Numbered from the stretch's first letter, positions 10,076-19,142 are shown. The stretch: DNA of 64,000 bases from Bacteroidota bacterium (GCA_013112545.1 JABFGJ010000005.1:1-64000); one strand, 5' to 3'. Notes: generated by a model not told the origin, from the letters alone. A program made the numbers and translations.

Positions 10076-10312
10076 ATGTTAATCGATATCGTTACACCTG
10101 ATAAAAACATATTTAGTGGAGATATAGCATCTGCTGTTTTCCCAGGAACTGATGGAAGTTTTGGAGTGCAGGAAAATCACGCTGCATTAGTGGCTACACT
10201 TAAAGCAGGAAAAATTCTTGTTGTTGACAATGCAAACAAGGAACAAGAATTTGAAGTAAAAGGTGGTGTTGTAGAAATTAATCATAACAAAATCATTGTG
10301 TTGGCTGAATAG
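10076..10312 (+). CDS. atpC: F1Fo ATP synthase subunit epsilon, short form
   Basis: The 78-residue protein matches the N-terminal beta-sandwich of epsilon: IVTPDKNIFSGDIASAVFPGTDGSFGVQENHAALVATLKAG. This domain attaches to the rotor. The usual C-terminal two-helix domain, which inhibits ATP hydrolysis in many bacteria, is absent, and the protein stops right after the sandwich (KIIVLAE). Shortened epsilon subunits are known in Bacteroidota, so this is likely natural and not a broken gene; the stop is followed by a clear terminator. It is the second gene of the atpD-atpC pair. Confidence 0.95.
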   Translation: MLIDIVTPDKNIFSGDIASAVFPGTDGSFGVQENHAALVATLKAGKILVVDNANKEQEFEVKGGVVEINHNKIIVLAE

Positions 10313-10332
10313 CTTATACAAACTTATATCAG

Positions 10333-10358
10333 AAAGCCGTTTCAACTGAAACGGCTTT
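10333..10358 (+). terminator. Intrinsic terminator after atpC
   Basis: A perfect 12-base-pair stem, AAAGCCGTTTCA with TGAAACGGCTTT around a two-base loop, is followed by TTTTGG. It lies 20 bases past the atpC stop. Confidence 0.9.
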
Positions 10359-10444
10359 TTTGGTTTTATACGATTAAACCCTTTTCTACCTTTAGCAAAT
10401 GAGTTTTTCTATTATTCATTATATTTACTACAATTACTCAACTC

Positions 10445-11677
10445 ATGAAACTATCAAAATCGAAATGGCTGATTGTTGGCTCTTTAATATCAGTATTACT
10501 AATTTTTCTATTATGGCCAAAAGACGAAAGAAACAACCTTAAAGCCGTAGTCACAAAGGGTGATTTTAAAATAGAAGTCAATACTTCTGGCGAACTTAAA
10601 GCGAAAGAAAGTGAGGATATAAAAGGCCCAACTGGTTTACGATCTCATGGAATCTGGCAAATTAAAATTACAGACCTTATCACAGAAGGAAGTTATGTGA
10701 AAGCAGGAGAATATGTTGCTCAACTCGATAAGTCTGAAGTTGGAACTAAAATTATAGCCGCTTCAACAGAGGTGGAAAAAATAACATCGGAATATGAGCA
10801 AGCACGTTTAGATACCGTTATAGAAATGATGCAATTGAAAGATGAGTTGCTAAACTTGACTTATGCCATTGAAGAGAAACAACTTATATTTGACCAAAGC
10901 ACCTATGAAGCCCCTGCTGTTAGACGACAATCAGAAATTGATTTAGAAAAAACAAAAAGAAGCCATAGTCAAAAGGCGAATAATATTTTGTTAAAGCGAG
11001 AGCAAAACACTGCCAAACTTCGCCAAATTCAGCTGTCTTTAAATCAAGAACAATCTACATTAACCCGTTTAGAGGAATTGTTAAGTGAATTAAAAATAAT
11101 AGCACCAAAAGATGGAATGGTTGTTTACAAAAGAACTTGGGATGGAACAAAAATAACTTCAGGGAGTCAGATAAGTGTTTGGGATCCAACTGTTGCAACC
11201 TTACCAGATTTGTCGAAAATGGTCACTCAAACTTATGTTAATGAAATAGACATTAGTAATCTAAAGAAAGGACTTCATGTGAGTTTAAGTGTAGATGCGT
11301 TTCCAGACAAGGTATTTACTGGAGAAGTAGTAGATGTAGCAAATGTTGGCGAACAACTGCCAAATAGCGACTCTAAGGTATTTGAGGTTACAGTAGAAAT
11401 TAACGAGCAAGACACCTTGCTTCGCCCATCAATGACTACCAACAACAACATTCTAATTGAAGAACTCAAAGAGGTTTTATACATCCCTCAGGAAGGAGTT
11501 TTTGTAAATGATACGATAAGTTATGTTGTCGTAGAGTCAGGTATTGGGTTAAAGAAACAAAAAGTTACTTTAGGTAAAACAAATGCCAATTATGTTGTAG
11601 TTAAAGAAGGTTTAAAGGAAGGGGAAGAAATTCTTTTAGTTAAACCCGAAGATGTTGAATCAATAGCATGGAGATAA
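10445..11677 (+). CDS. HlyD/MacA-type periplasmic adaptor of an ABC exporter
   Basis: The 410-residue protein has one N-terminal membrane anchor (residues 8-25). After it come a lipoyl/biotinyl half-motif, a long coiled coil (about residues 95-215, rich in E, K, Q and L), the second lipoyl half (ELKIIAPKDGMVVYKRTWDG) and beta-barrel domains. This is the order of membrane fusion proteins that bridge an inner-membrane pump and an outer-membrane channel. It begins a three-gene unit: the permease gene starts 3 bases after its stop, and the TolC-like gene follows. The substrate is unknown. Confidence 0.88.
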   Translation: MKLSKSKWLIVGSLISVLLIFLLWPKDERNNLKAVVTKGDFKIEVNTSGELKAKESEDIKGPTGLRSHGIWQIKITDLITEGSYVKAGEYVAQLDKSEVGTKIIAASTEVEKITSEYEQARLDTVIEMMQLKDELLNLTYAIEEKQLIFDQSTYEAPAVRRQSEIDLEKTKRSHSQKANNILLKREQNTAKLRQIQLSLNQEQSTLTRLEELLSELKIIAPKDGMVVYKRTWDGTKITSGSQISVWDPTVATLPDLSKMVTQTYVNEIDISNLKKGLHVSLSVDAFPDKVFTGEVVDVANVGEQLPNSDSKVFEVTVEINEQDTLLRPSMTTNNNILIEELKEVLYIPQEGVFVNDTISYVVVESGIGLKKQKVTLGKTNANYVVVKEGLKEGEEILLVKPEDVESIAWR

Positions 11678-11680
11678 GCT

Positions 11681-12994
11681 TTGATTAATAGGTCCAACGT
11701 TAAAATAGCAATAGAAGCGCTAATTGAAAACAAATTTCGATCGGGGCTAACTGCACTCGGAATTATCTTCGGAGTAGCTGCCGTTATTACAATGCTTGCA
11801 ATAGGAAACGGTGCACAACAGCAAATCATCAAACAAATTGAGCAAGTAGGAGCGAAAAACATTATTATACGGCCTAAGCTAATGGGCAACATTGAAAGGG
11901 ATGATGATGTTTCAAAAAAGTATAGCCCTAAACTAACTATTCTAGATGTAGAAGCCATAAATAAAATATTGCCAGATATTGAAAAAATAACTCCTTTTTT
12001 AAGCTATGAAACCTCAGCAATAACCAATGGTAAAAAGAAAAATTGCAACTTGGTGGGTGTCAGTTCTGAGTATTTTTCCATTTATAATTTAAAGCTCGAT
12101 CAAGGAACTATCTTTTCTGAAATCCATCAAAAAAAATCAGCTGCAGTTTGCATTATTGGAGCGAACCTAGCTGTGAAGTTATTTGCTGGTAAAAACCCCA
12201 TTGGTAGAACTTTAAAAACAAATCGTTTGCAACTTACAGTAATCGGTGTTATTTCTTCAGGAACTGCCATAGGAGAATCACTTCAAAGCATTGGAATGAA
12301 TAATTACAATGATGAAATTTTTGCTCCGATTAATACTGTTCTAAGAAGGTATAAAGATCGAGGAAGAATAACTGAAAAATTGATTAATTCTAGCAACGAT
12401 GATGAAGAAAACAAAGAAGAACAAAAAAATCAATCAGAGATTACAGATCAAATTGAAAAAATAGTGCTCTCGATAAAAGAAACAGACAACATGGCTCAAA
12501 GTGTTGACATTCTATATCGATTATTATTAAGAAGGCATCAAAAGGTGGAAGATTTCGAAATTATTGTTCCTGAACAAATTCTTCAACAAAAAAAACAAAC
12601 CGATGATATCTTTAACATATTACTTGGTGTAATTGCAGCAATATCCTTACTTGTTGGCGGCATTGGAATTATGAATATAATGCTAGCATCTGTTCTAGAA
12701 AGAATCAAAGAAATTGGTTTAAGAATGGCTATCGGGGCAACCAAAAGAGATATAAAACAGCAGTTTGTATATGAGTCGGGCTTAATTTCGTTAGTAGGTG
12801 GTATTATTGGTATCTTCTTGGGTATATTTTTATCTTATTTAGCGCAATGGTTAACCAGCACCCCAACAATTATTTCTTTTTGGAGTGTTGCAATCTCCTT
12901 TTTTATTAGCGCATTTATTGGGATTATTTTTGGTTACATGCCAGCTAAAAAAGCGGCAGAACAAGATCCTGTTTATTCTTTAAGACATAACTAA
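11681..12994 (+). CDS. MacB-type ABC transporter permease (FtsX family, no ATPase domain)
   Basis: The 437-residue inner-membrane protein has one N-terminal membrane segment (LTALGIIFGVAAVITMLAIG) and a periplasmic MacB-like core domain (about residues 40-300). The C-terminal FtsX domain has three membrane segments and the family motif ASVLERIKEIGLRMAIGATKRDI. The start codon is TTG. MacB of E. coli carries its ATPase on the same chain, but this protein lacks it, and no ATPase gene is present between the adaptor and the channel genes. A separate ATPase encoded elsewhere is needed for transport. Confidence 0.9.
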   Translation: MINRSNVKIAIEALIENKFRSGLTALGIIFGVAAVITMLAIGNGAQQQIIKQIEQVGAKNIIIRPKLMGNIERDDDVSKKYSPKLTILDVEAINKILPDIEKITPFLSYETSAITNGKKKNCNLVGVSSEYFSIYNLKLDQGTIFSEIHQKKSAAVCIIGANLAVKLFAGKNPIGRTLKTNRLQLTVIGVISSGTAIGESLQSIGMNNYNDEIFAPINTVLRRYKDRGRITEKLINSSNDDEENKEEQKNQSEITDQIEKIVLSIKETDNMAQSVDILYRLLLRRHQKVEDFEIIVPEQILQQKKQTDDIFNILLGVIAAISLLVGGIGIMNIMLASVLERIKEIGLRMAIGATKRDIKQQFVYESGLISLVGGIIGIFLGIFLSYLAQWLTSTPTIISFWSVAISFFISAFIGIIFGYMPAKKAAEQDPVYSLRHN

Positions 12995-12996
12995 AC

Positions 12997-14445
12997 ATGA
13001 AGAAATTATACCTAATCCTTATCTGTATATTTTGCCTATTTTCAATAAAGGCTCAGAATCAACTCGACTTAACTGATGTTATCAACATCGCAAAAGAAAA
13101 AAGCATAAGAAGTAAACAAATTGAAAACAGATATCAGAATGCCTACTGGAGAAATTTCTCATACAAAAGACAGTTCTTACCCTCATTAAATTTTAATGGC
13201 ACTCTTCCTGAAATACAACGCTCTATTTCTAGCGTCACTCAAAACGATGGTACTGAGATTTTTGTCAATAGAAATGTGATGTCAAATGGAGCTAACCTTA
13301 GTTTAAATCAAATAGTGCCCTTTACAGGAGGAAGTTTTTTTGCGAGATCTGGGCTAGACAATATAGAACTTTCGGGAAATCAAAACTCTACGACTTACCT
13401 TAGCAGGCCGGTAGAATTTGGCTATTCTCAAAATATATTTGGTTTTAATCAATTTAAATGGAATAAAAAAGTAGAACCTTTATTTTTCAATGAAGCAGAT
13501 TTATTAAAAACAGAAGAGATTGAAGCGCTTTCTGTTGAAGCTGTCAACCGTTATTTTGATTTATTAAGAGATCAATTAAGTTTGGAAAATTCAGAAAAAA
13601 ACCTGTTGAATAACGACACCATATATAAAATTGGTAAAGGGAGGTATTCGTATGGCAAAATCTCTGAAAATGAGTTGCTCCAATTGGAACTTTCATTATT
13701 AAACTCCGACATTGCATTTGAAAGAGAAAAGTTAAACTACGACTTAAGTCGGCAGAAACTAGCAACTTTTCTCGGTTATTCCTCTCAAGAGCAAATTAAA
13801 TTGAAACTAGATTCTTTTATTCCTGACTTTACAATCAATCTTGTAGAGGCAATAACATATGCAAATCAAAATAATTCTGCTATTATCAGGCAAAAAAGAC
13901 AGATAGTTGAAGCAGAAATGAATGTTGCAAAAATAAAAAGTGACAATCGCTTTAACTTTAATCTTTTTGCGTCCTTTGGTTTAAGTCAAACTGCTGACAA
14001 TTTAGACGATGCATACCAAAATCCTCAGAACCAAGAATATGTTTCTATGGGGGTGAATATTCCTATTATACAGTGGGGTTTAGGAAAAGGAAGAATCAAG
14101 CAAGCTCAGGCGAATGCAGAATTAGTCAATTCAACTATTGAGCAAGAAAGAATAGATTTTGAGCAGGATGTTTATGAAAAAGTAGCTCGTTTTAACCTGA
14201 ATAAAAAACAATTAAAAGTAAGTAAGCGTGCGAATGAGGTTGCCGAAAAAAGATTTGAAGTCACCAAGCAACGATACCTTTTGGGTAAAATATTAATAAG
14301 CGATTTACAAATTGCACAACAAGAAAAAGATCAGGCTTTAATCAGTTATATAGGAGCTTATCGTGCTTTTTGGCAATCTTATTATGAAATAAGAGGAGTA
14401 ACACATTATGACTTTGAAAAAAATGCCCTGATTAAATATGAATGA
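12997..14445 (+). CDS. TolC-family outer-membrane efflux channel
   Basis: The 482-residue protein has a signal peptide (MKKLYLILICIFCLFSIKAQ) and two copies of the TolC-type helical hairpin. LTDVINIAKEKSIRSKQIENRYQNA opens the first, and LVEAITYANQNNSAIIRQKRQIVEAEMNVA opens the second. The product forms the trimeric exit duct of a tripartite exporter. It starts 2 bases after the permease stop, so adaptor, permease and channel are one operon. No terminator is evident after it. Confidence 0.88.
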   Translation: MKKLYLILICIFCLFSIKAQNQLDLTDVINIAKEKSIRSKQIENRYQNAYWRNFSYKRQFLPSLNFNGTLPEIQRSISSVTQNDGTEIFVNRNVMSNGANLSLNQIVPFTGGSFFARSGLDNIELSGNQNSTTYLSRPVEFGYSQNIFGFNQFKWNKKVEPLFFNEADLLKTEEIEALSVEAVNRYFDLLRDQLSLENSEKNLLNNDTIYKIGKGRYSYGKISENELLQLELSLLNSDIAFEREKLNYDLSRQKLATFLGYSSQEQIKLKLDSFIPDFTINLVEAITYANQNNSAIIRQKRQIVEAEMNVAKIKSDNRFNFNLFASFGLSQTADNLDDAYQNPQNQEYVSMGVNIPIIQWGLGKGRIKQAQANAELVNSTIEQERIDFEQDVYEKVARFNLNKKQLKVSKRANEVAEKRFEVTKQRYLLGKILISDLQIAQQEKDQALISYIGAYRAFWQSYYEIRGVTHYDFEKNALIKYE

Positions 14446-14581
14446 CTTAGTTCTATAATTTGTTCTTCTTGTAATAACTGGCTAATCTCTGCATAGAATA
14501 AGGAATTCTGGTTCTTTTTAGAATACGAGAATCTCAAAATAAACGTTAGCATTATTAACTTTTGGTGAATAGTAAAATTAT
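14446..14581. other. Intergenic stretch between the TolC gene and the ATPase pseudogene
   Basis: No gene is supported here. On the minus strand a short open stretch reads DSRILKRTRIPYSMQRLASYYKKNKL and stops. It has no start codon and could be a leftover of a lost gene, but it is too short to assign. Confidence 0.3.
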
Positions 14582-15702
14582 ATGTTCAATAGAATTGTTC
14601 AACAAAAGCTAAACCACTTCTTTAAAAAGGGAAAAGCAATACTTCTTTTAGGCCCAGGCAAGTGGGGAAAACAACCTTGATTAATACACTTTTGAAAAAT
14701 GAAAGTGTTCTCTTTTTAAACGGCGACGACCCTTTTGTTAGAAATCTATTAAGCGAAATAAATTCAGAGCAGTTAAAGGAATTAATTGGTAAAAAAGAAT
14801 TTGTTTTTATCGTTGAAGCACAACTTATTCCGAACATAGGATTAACCCTTAAACTAATTACCGATCAAATATCTACTATACAATTATTGGTTAGTGGTTC
14901 TTCCTCATTAGCCTTAGGTAATTTATTAAACGAGTCTTTAACTGGAAGAAAAAGAGAGTTTAAGTTCTTCCCTATTTCATGGTCAGAGTTTGAGGAGAAA
15001 CATGGTGTTTTAAAGTCTATCCAACTATTAAACAACAGGTTGGTTTATGGATTCTATCCTGAAGTTTTAAATGCAGAAGGAGAAGAAGATGCTAAGGAGG
15101 TGCTACAAGAATTAACAACTAGTTATTTGTTCAAAGATATTTTAGCTCTTGGCAATATTCGCAAGCCGCAGGTATTAAACAAACTGATTCGCGCCTTAGC
15201 ATTTCAAGTGGGTTCAGCGGTTAGCTACAATAAGCTAGCACAGTTGGTTGGTGTAGATAAAAACACCGTTAGTAACTACATCGATTTATTGGAACAAGGT
15301 TTTGTAATTTATCGCTTAGGAAGCTTTAGCGGTAACATAAGAAATGAAATAAAAACCAATCAGAAAATATATTTTTACGACAACGGAATTCGAAATTTTG
15401 TGATTTGAAATCTTAATCCCATTGCATTAAGAAGTGACATAGGCGTCTTGTGGGAAAATTTTTTAATTATGGAAAGGGTTAAAAAACAAGCGTATGATAG
15501 ATCTTTTGGTCAAAACTATTTTTGGAGAACTAAACAACAACAAGAGGTCGATTGGGTTGAGGAAAACAACGGTTCAATTAAGGGTTTCGAGTTTAAATGG
15601 AATCCTAAAGCCAAAGTGAAAATCCCCAAAAAGTTTGAAGAAGCATACAATACAAAAATTGAAGTTATAGATAGCAATAACTTTAGGGATTTTGTAATCT
15701 AA
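14582..15702 (+). pseudogene. DUF4143-type AAA ATPase, inactivated
   Basis: The frame from ATG at 14582 reads MFNRIVQQKLNHFFKKGKAILLLGP and then breaks. Adding one A after 14655 would give GPRQVGKTTLINTLL, the exact Walker A of this family, so a one-base deletion is the likely cause. A second lesion is TGA at 15406-15408, between IRNFVI and NLNPIALRSDIGVLWENFL, where relatives have a glycine. A third is IVEAQ near 14810, where the Walker B of relatives reads IDEAQ. The remaining frame covers the ATPase, a winged helix (residues about 190-220) and the DUF4143 nuclease-like C-terminus (WRTKQQQEVDWVEE). The combined length equals a normal 373-residue member. Confidence 0.88.
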
Positions 15703-15725
15703 ATACCAAGTTTAATTCAAGAGTA

Positions 15726-16052
15726 CTATTTCAATTTCTCATTCTCTTTATGTCTTGTGCCATCTCGTTTAGTCTTTTTATCAAGATTTTTTTTCATGGC
15801 TGATTCTAAGTCAACTCCAGTTTGATTAGCAATGCACACCAAAACAAATAACACGTCAGCCAACTCATCTCCTAGGTCCTTTTCTTTATCGCTTTCTTTT
15901 TCAGATTGTTCACCATACCTCCTCGACATAATCCGAGCGACCTCCCCTACTTCTTCAGTTAAAATGGCCATATTGGTTAGTTCATCAAAATAACGAACAC
16001 CATATTCTTTAATCCATCGGTCAATAAGTTGTTGTGTTTCTTGAATTGTCAT
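15726..16052 (-). CDS. MazG-like nucleotide pyrophosphohydrolase
   Basis: The 108-residue protein has the helical MazG fold signature. LTEEVGEVARIMSRR near residues 31-45 and DLGDELADVLFVLVCIANQ near residues 60-78 supply the E-E-x-x-E and D-E-x-x-D metal ligands that cleave nucleoside triphosphates to monophosphates plus pyrophosphate. It is a single-domain type, shorter than E. coli MazG. It overlaps the upstream dipeptidase gene by 4 bases, which makes it the last gene of the rsgA-dtd-dipeptidase unit. Its preferred nucleotide, possibly a damaged dNTP, cannot be read from the sequence. Confidence 0.85.
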   Translation of the reverse strand: MTIQETQQLIDRWIKEYGVRYFDELTNMAILTEEVGEVARIMSRRYGEQSEKESDKEKDLGDELADVLFVLVCIANQTGVDLESAMKKNLDKKTKRDGTRHKENEKLK

Positions 16053-16732
16053 TGTATGTTCTTTAGGGTTTCAAAAGAAAGGTTCATAATTGGGTATTGC
16101 TCCCATCCACGAAAATCAAAGTGCCACCATTCATTTTTATAAACATCAAAGCCATGTTTATCCATAATGTTTATTAAAAAGTCGCGATTATTTTTAGCAT
16201 TTTCGGGCAAGTCTTCATAAGTAGGGTGAGCTTGTTCAGTAAAATCATCATAAGGTGTTGGCATATCCAACGGTTTTTTAGATATTAAGTCGATAAGCGT
16301 TAAATCTATAGCACAGCCTCGATTGTGTCTTGAACCACTGTAGGGCGATGCAACATAGTTTGTATCTTTATATAATTCATAAAACTTAACAGTAGCATCA
16401 TAAGGCCTGTAGGCATCATAAATTAGCAAGGCTAGACCATTTTTGTTTATTTCCTGACTGATTGCTTTTAAAGCCTTAGCTACTTCAGCTCTTGCAAATG
16501 CCCCAATTTGAGGATAGACAACCGAACCAGTAAAGTTGTTTTTCGTAGCATATCGAATATCAAAAAACAGTCCCTGGATTTTTGTTAAATCAACTAAATG
16601 CTGAGTTGAGTCATTTTGGAGCTGTTCTAAGTAAATCGACTTATCTGAAACAGACTCAACGCCATACTTATTATTCTTTTGAGCATATACTGAACTTGTA
16701 ATCATCATAAGAATTAAAAATAAAAACTTCAT
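16049..16732 (-). CDS. D-alanyl-D-alanine dipeptidase (VanX/DdpX family), exported
   Basis: This zinc dipeptidase cleaves D-Ala-D-Ala. The 227-residue protein has a signal peptide (MKFLFLILMMITSSVYAQ). It shows the zinc-ligand segment SRHNRGCAIDLTLID near residue 133 (S-x-H-x-x-G-x-A-x-D), the EWWHFDF motif near residue 205 with the catalytic Glu and zinc His, and YRPYDA with the transition-state Arg. The signal peptide suggests recycling of cell-wall dipeptide in the periplasm and not the cytosolic vancomycin-resistance role; no vanA or vanH genes are nearby. It overlaps dtd by one base. Confidence 0.88.
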   Translation of the reverse strand: MKFLFLILMMITSSVYAQKNNKYGVESVSDKSIYLEQLQNDSTQHLVDLTKIQGLFFDIRYATKNNFTGSVVYPQIGAFARAEVAKALKAISQEINKNGLALLIYDAYRPYDATVKFYELYKDTNYVASPYSGSRHNRGCAIDLTLIDLISKKPLDMPTPYDDFTEQAHPTYEDLPENAKNNRDFLINIMDKHGFDVYKNEWWHFDFRGWEQYPIMNLSFETLKNIQ

Positions 16733-17184
16733 TATACTTTATCTTTTGAATCTATAATTAGAGTAACTGGCCCATCATTTAGCAAACTAACTTTCATGTC
16801 TGCACCAAACTGACCTTGTTGTATTTTCTTTCCCAAAAGCTTGGCTAAGTTTTCATTGAATTGCAAATACATTTTTTCGGCAAATTCAGGTTTTGCAGCG
16901 TAAATAAATGAAGGCCGATTTCCTTTTTTGGTGCTTGCATGCAAAGTAAATTGACTTATGGAAAGTAAATCACCTTGAACATCTAAAAGCGATAAATTCA
17001 TTTTACCATCTTGGTCATTAAAAATTCGCATGTTACAAATCTTCTTACACAACCAGTCCACATCGGCAGGTTCATCATCTGCGGCAATTCCAACCAACAA
17101 TAACAAACCAGTATTTATTTCGCCAATCACCTTTTGATTAACGCTTACTTTCGCTTCAGAAACTCGCTGTAATACAACCCTCAT
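16732..17184 (-). CDS. dtd: D-aminoacyl-tRNA deacylase
   Basis: This cytosolic enzyme removes wrongly attached D-amino acids (and glycine) from tRNAs. The 150-residue length is standard. MRVVLQRVSEAKV at the N-terminus, LLSISQFTLHAST with the catalytic SQFTL near residue 78, and the G-x-V-T-L motif (DGPVTLIID) near the C-terminus are all intact. It lies between rsgA and the D-Ala-D-Ala dipeptidase; the pairing of two D-amino-acid enzymes may be coincidence. Confidence 0.96.
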   Translation of the reverse strand: MRVVLQRVSEAKVSVNQKVIGEINTGLLLLVGIAADDEPADVDWLCKKICNMRIFNDQDGKMNLSLLDVQGDLLSISQFTLHASTKKGNRPSFIYAAKPEFAEKMYLQFNENLAKLLGKKIQQGQFGADMKVSLLNDGPVTLIIDSKDKV

Positions 17185-17233
17185 TTTAATCTAATTATTA
17201 ATCATTCGAATTTCAAAAAATTCACAAAACAGA

Positions 17234-18169
17234 TCAATATCCCTTTGCGCGAAACGTTTCTTCATCATCTTCGCTGTATATTGACAAATAGTTTTGATAC
17301 CTCGATTTTTGAATTTCTCCCCGCTCAACAGCCTCTTTAATGGCACAGTTTGGTTCGTTGATGTGTACGCAGTTATTAAATTTACAGGCATTCAGTAAAG
17401 CCCTCATTTCTGGAAAATAATGTGCTAATTCTTCTTTTTCAATTTCTACGTTTCCAAAACCTTTAATGCCAGGAGTGTCTATGATATCGCCTCCGAATTC
17501 TAATTCAAATAATTCTGCAAAAGTGGTCGTATGTTGCCCTGATTTGTGATAATCCGATATTTTATTCACTCTTAAATCCAGATTTTTATCTAATTTATTG
17601 ATTAGTGTACTTTTCCCAACTCCAGAATTTCCAGACAAAATATTCAATTTATCTTTCATTTTGTTTTTCAGCGCATCGAGTCCCAATTCTTGCTCGGCTG
17701 AAACCTGCAAACACACATAACCCACTGATTCATATTTATTAATCCATTCGGAAAGTTTCAATTGTTGGCTTTCGGTTTGTAACAAATCAATTTTATTAAA
17801 CACTAAAATCGCTGGAATACGATAGGCTTCTGCACCAACTAAAAATCGATCGATAAAACCCAATGTTGTAACCGGATTTTCGAGTGTTACAATTAGAAAA
17901 AGTTGATCGACGTTGGCAGCTAAGATTTGAACTTGCTTCGAAAGGTTGATTGATTTGCGGATTATGTAATTTTTTCGATCCTTAATTTGATAAATTACAG
18001 CTTCGTCACCTTCTTCTTCAAATAAAACCCGATCTCCAACTGCAACTGGGTTTGTGCTCTTAATTCCTTTCAAGCGAAACTTGCCTTTCAAGCGAGCATT
18101 AACCCGCTTTCCCTGCTTCGTTTTTATCTCATACCAACTCCCAGTTGACTTTACAACAATTCCTTCCAA
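17234..18169 (-). CDS. rsgA: Ribosome small-subunit-dependent GTPase A
   Basis: This circularly permuted GTPase helps late maturation of the 30S subunit. In order it has an OB fold at the N-terminus (KSTGSWYEIKTKQGKRVNARLKG), the G4 motif NKIDLL, the G1 loop SGNSGVGKSTLIN, DTPGIKGFG (G3) and a C-terminal zinc knuckle, C-x-x-x-x-x-C-x-H-x-x-x-x-x-x-C (CKFNNCVHINEPNC). I chose the TTG at 18169, giving MEGIVVKSTGSW and 311 residues, because homologues start just before this motif. An in-frame ATG at 18238 would add 23 low-complexity residues and overlap the divergent ABC gene by 8 bases. Confidence 0.93.
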   Translation of the reverse strand: MEGIVVKSTGSWYEIKTKQGKRVNARLKGKFRLKGIKSTNPVAVGDRVLFEEEGDEAVIYQIKDRKNYIIRKSINLSKQVQILAANVDQLFLIVTLENPVTTLGFIDRFLVGAEAYRIPAILVFNKIDLLQTESQQLKLSEWINKYESVGYVCLQVSAEQELGLDALKNKMKDKLNILSGNSGVGKSTLINKLDKNLDLRVNKISDYHKSGQHTTTFAELFELEFGGDIIDTPGIKGFGNVEIEKEELAHYFPEMRALLNACKFNNCVHINEPNCAIKEAVERGEIQKSRYQNYLSIYSEDDEETFRAKGY

Positions 18170-18230
18170 TAGATTTAAATTTAGATTTTTAAAATTAGTA
18201 AATTCGTTCTCATAAAAAATTCGATTTTCT

Positions 18231-19142
18231 ATGTCCATTATAGTTGAAAATGTAACTAAAATTTACGGAAAACAAAAAGCATTAAACGACGTTAGTTTTA
18301 CTGCAAAGCCAGGCGAAATCGTTGGTTTCCTTGGCCCTAATGGAGCAGGCAAATCAACCATGATGAAAATTATAACAGGTTTTTTACCTGCAAATTCTGG
18401 TTCTGTTTCGGTTTGCGGTTTAGAGGTAAGTAGCAATCAAATTGAGATAAAAAAGAAAATTGGCTACTTGGCCGAACAAAATCCACTTTATTACGACATG
18501 TATGTTCGAGAATATCTTGCTTTTATTGCAGGTATTTTCAAAATCAATGACTCCAAAAACAAAATAAATGAAATCATCGAGTTAGTTGGATTAAGTTTAG
18601 AACAAAACAAAAAAATTGGCGCATTATCTAAAGGCTACAAACAACGAGTTGGGTTAGCTCACGCATTGTTGCATGACCCTGAAGTTCTTATTTTAGATGA
18701 GCCAACCACAGGTTTAGACCCCAATCAACTTGAAGAGATTCGCAATTTGATTAAAAAAATTGGCGCAAAAAAAACAGTTATGCTTTCTACACACATTATG
18801 CAAGAAGTAGAAGCCATTTGCGATCGAGTGATTATTATCAATCGAGGTGAGATTGTAGCCAACGATTCTACTAAAAATTTATCTTCAATATTCAATCAGA
18901 AATCGGTGATTATTGTTGAATTTAAAAAAGAGCTTAGCATAAAAAGAATAGCATCTATAAAAGGAATTACAAAGGTTGAAGCCATTGATAGCAAATCATT
19001 TAAGGTTTATCACAATCCCGAAGTTGAAGTAAGAAATGAGCTCTTTAATTTAGCAATTTCAGAAAACAACAGTGTAGAAACATTACATAAAGAAACTATA
19101 AACTTAGAGGGTATTTTTAAAGAGTTAACTTCTAAGAATTAA
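18231..19142 (+). CDS. gldA: ABC transporter ATP-binding protein, GldA-like
   Basis: The 303-residue ATPase has Walker A GPNGAGKST near residue 35, the signature ALSKGYKQRVGLAHALL near residue 137, Walker B VLILDEPTTGLDPNQ and the H-loop STHIMQEVEA. The N-terminal sequence and the long C-terminal tail after residue 215 resemble GldA, the ATPase of the Gld ABC transporter tied to gliding motility in Flavobacteriia. The partner permeases GldF and GldG are not in this window, so the gene may be a lone gldA, as in some Flavobacteriia, or a related ATPase. It could in principle serve other ABC permeases, including the exporter at 10445-14445. Confidence 0.72.
   Translation: MSIIVENVTKIYGKQKALNDVSFTAKPGEIVGFLGPNGAGKSTMMKIITGFLPANSGSVSVCGLEVSSNQIEIKKKIGYLAEQNPLYYDMYVREYLAFIAGIFKINDSKNKINEIIELVGLSLEQNKKIGALSKGYKQRVGLAHALLHDPEVLILDEPTTGLDPNQLEEIRNLIKKIGAKKTVMLSTHIMQEVEAICDRVIIINRGEIVANDSTKNLSSIFNQKSVIIVEFKKELSIKRIASIKGITKVEAIDSKSFKVYHNPEVEVRNELFNLAISENNSVETLHKETINLEGIFKELTSKN

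Noticed and set aside
14662-15408. Two separate genes (14662-15408 and 15448-15702)
   Set aside because: Together with 14582-14661 they make one DUF4143 ATPase of normal length, so they are pieces of a single broken gene.
16049-16732. A VanX vancomycin-resistance gene
   Set aside because: It has an export signal and lies in a housekeeping operon with no van genes. VanX-family dipeptidases are common without resistance.
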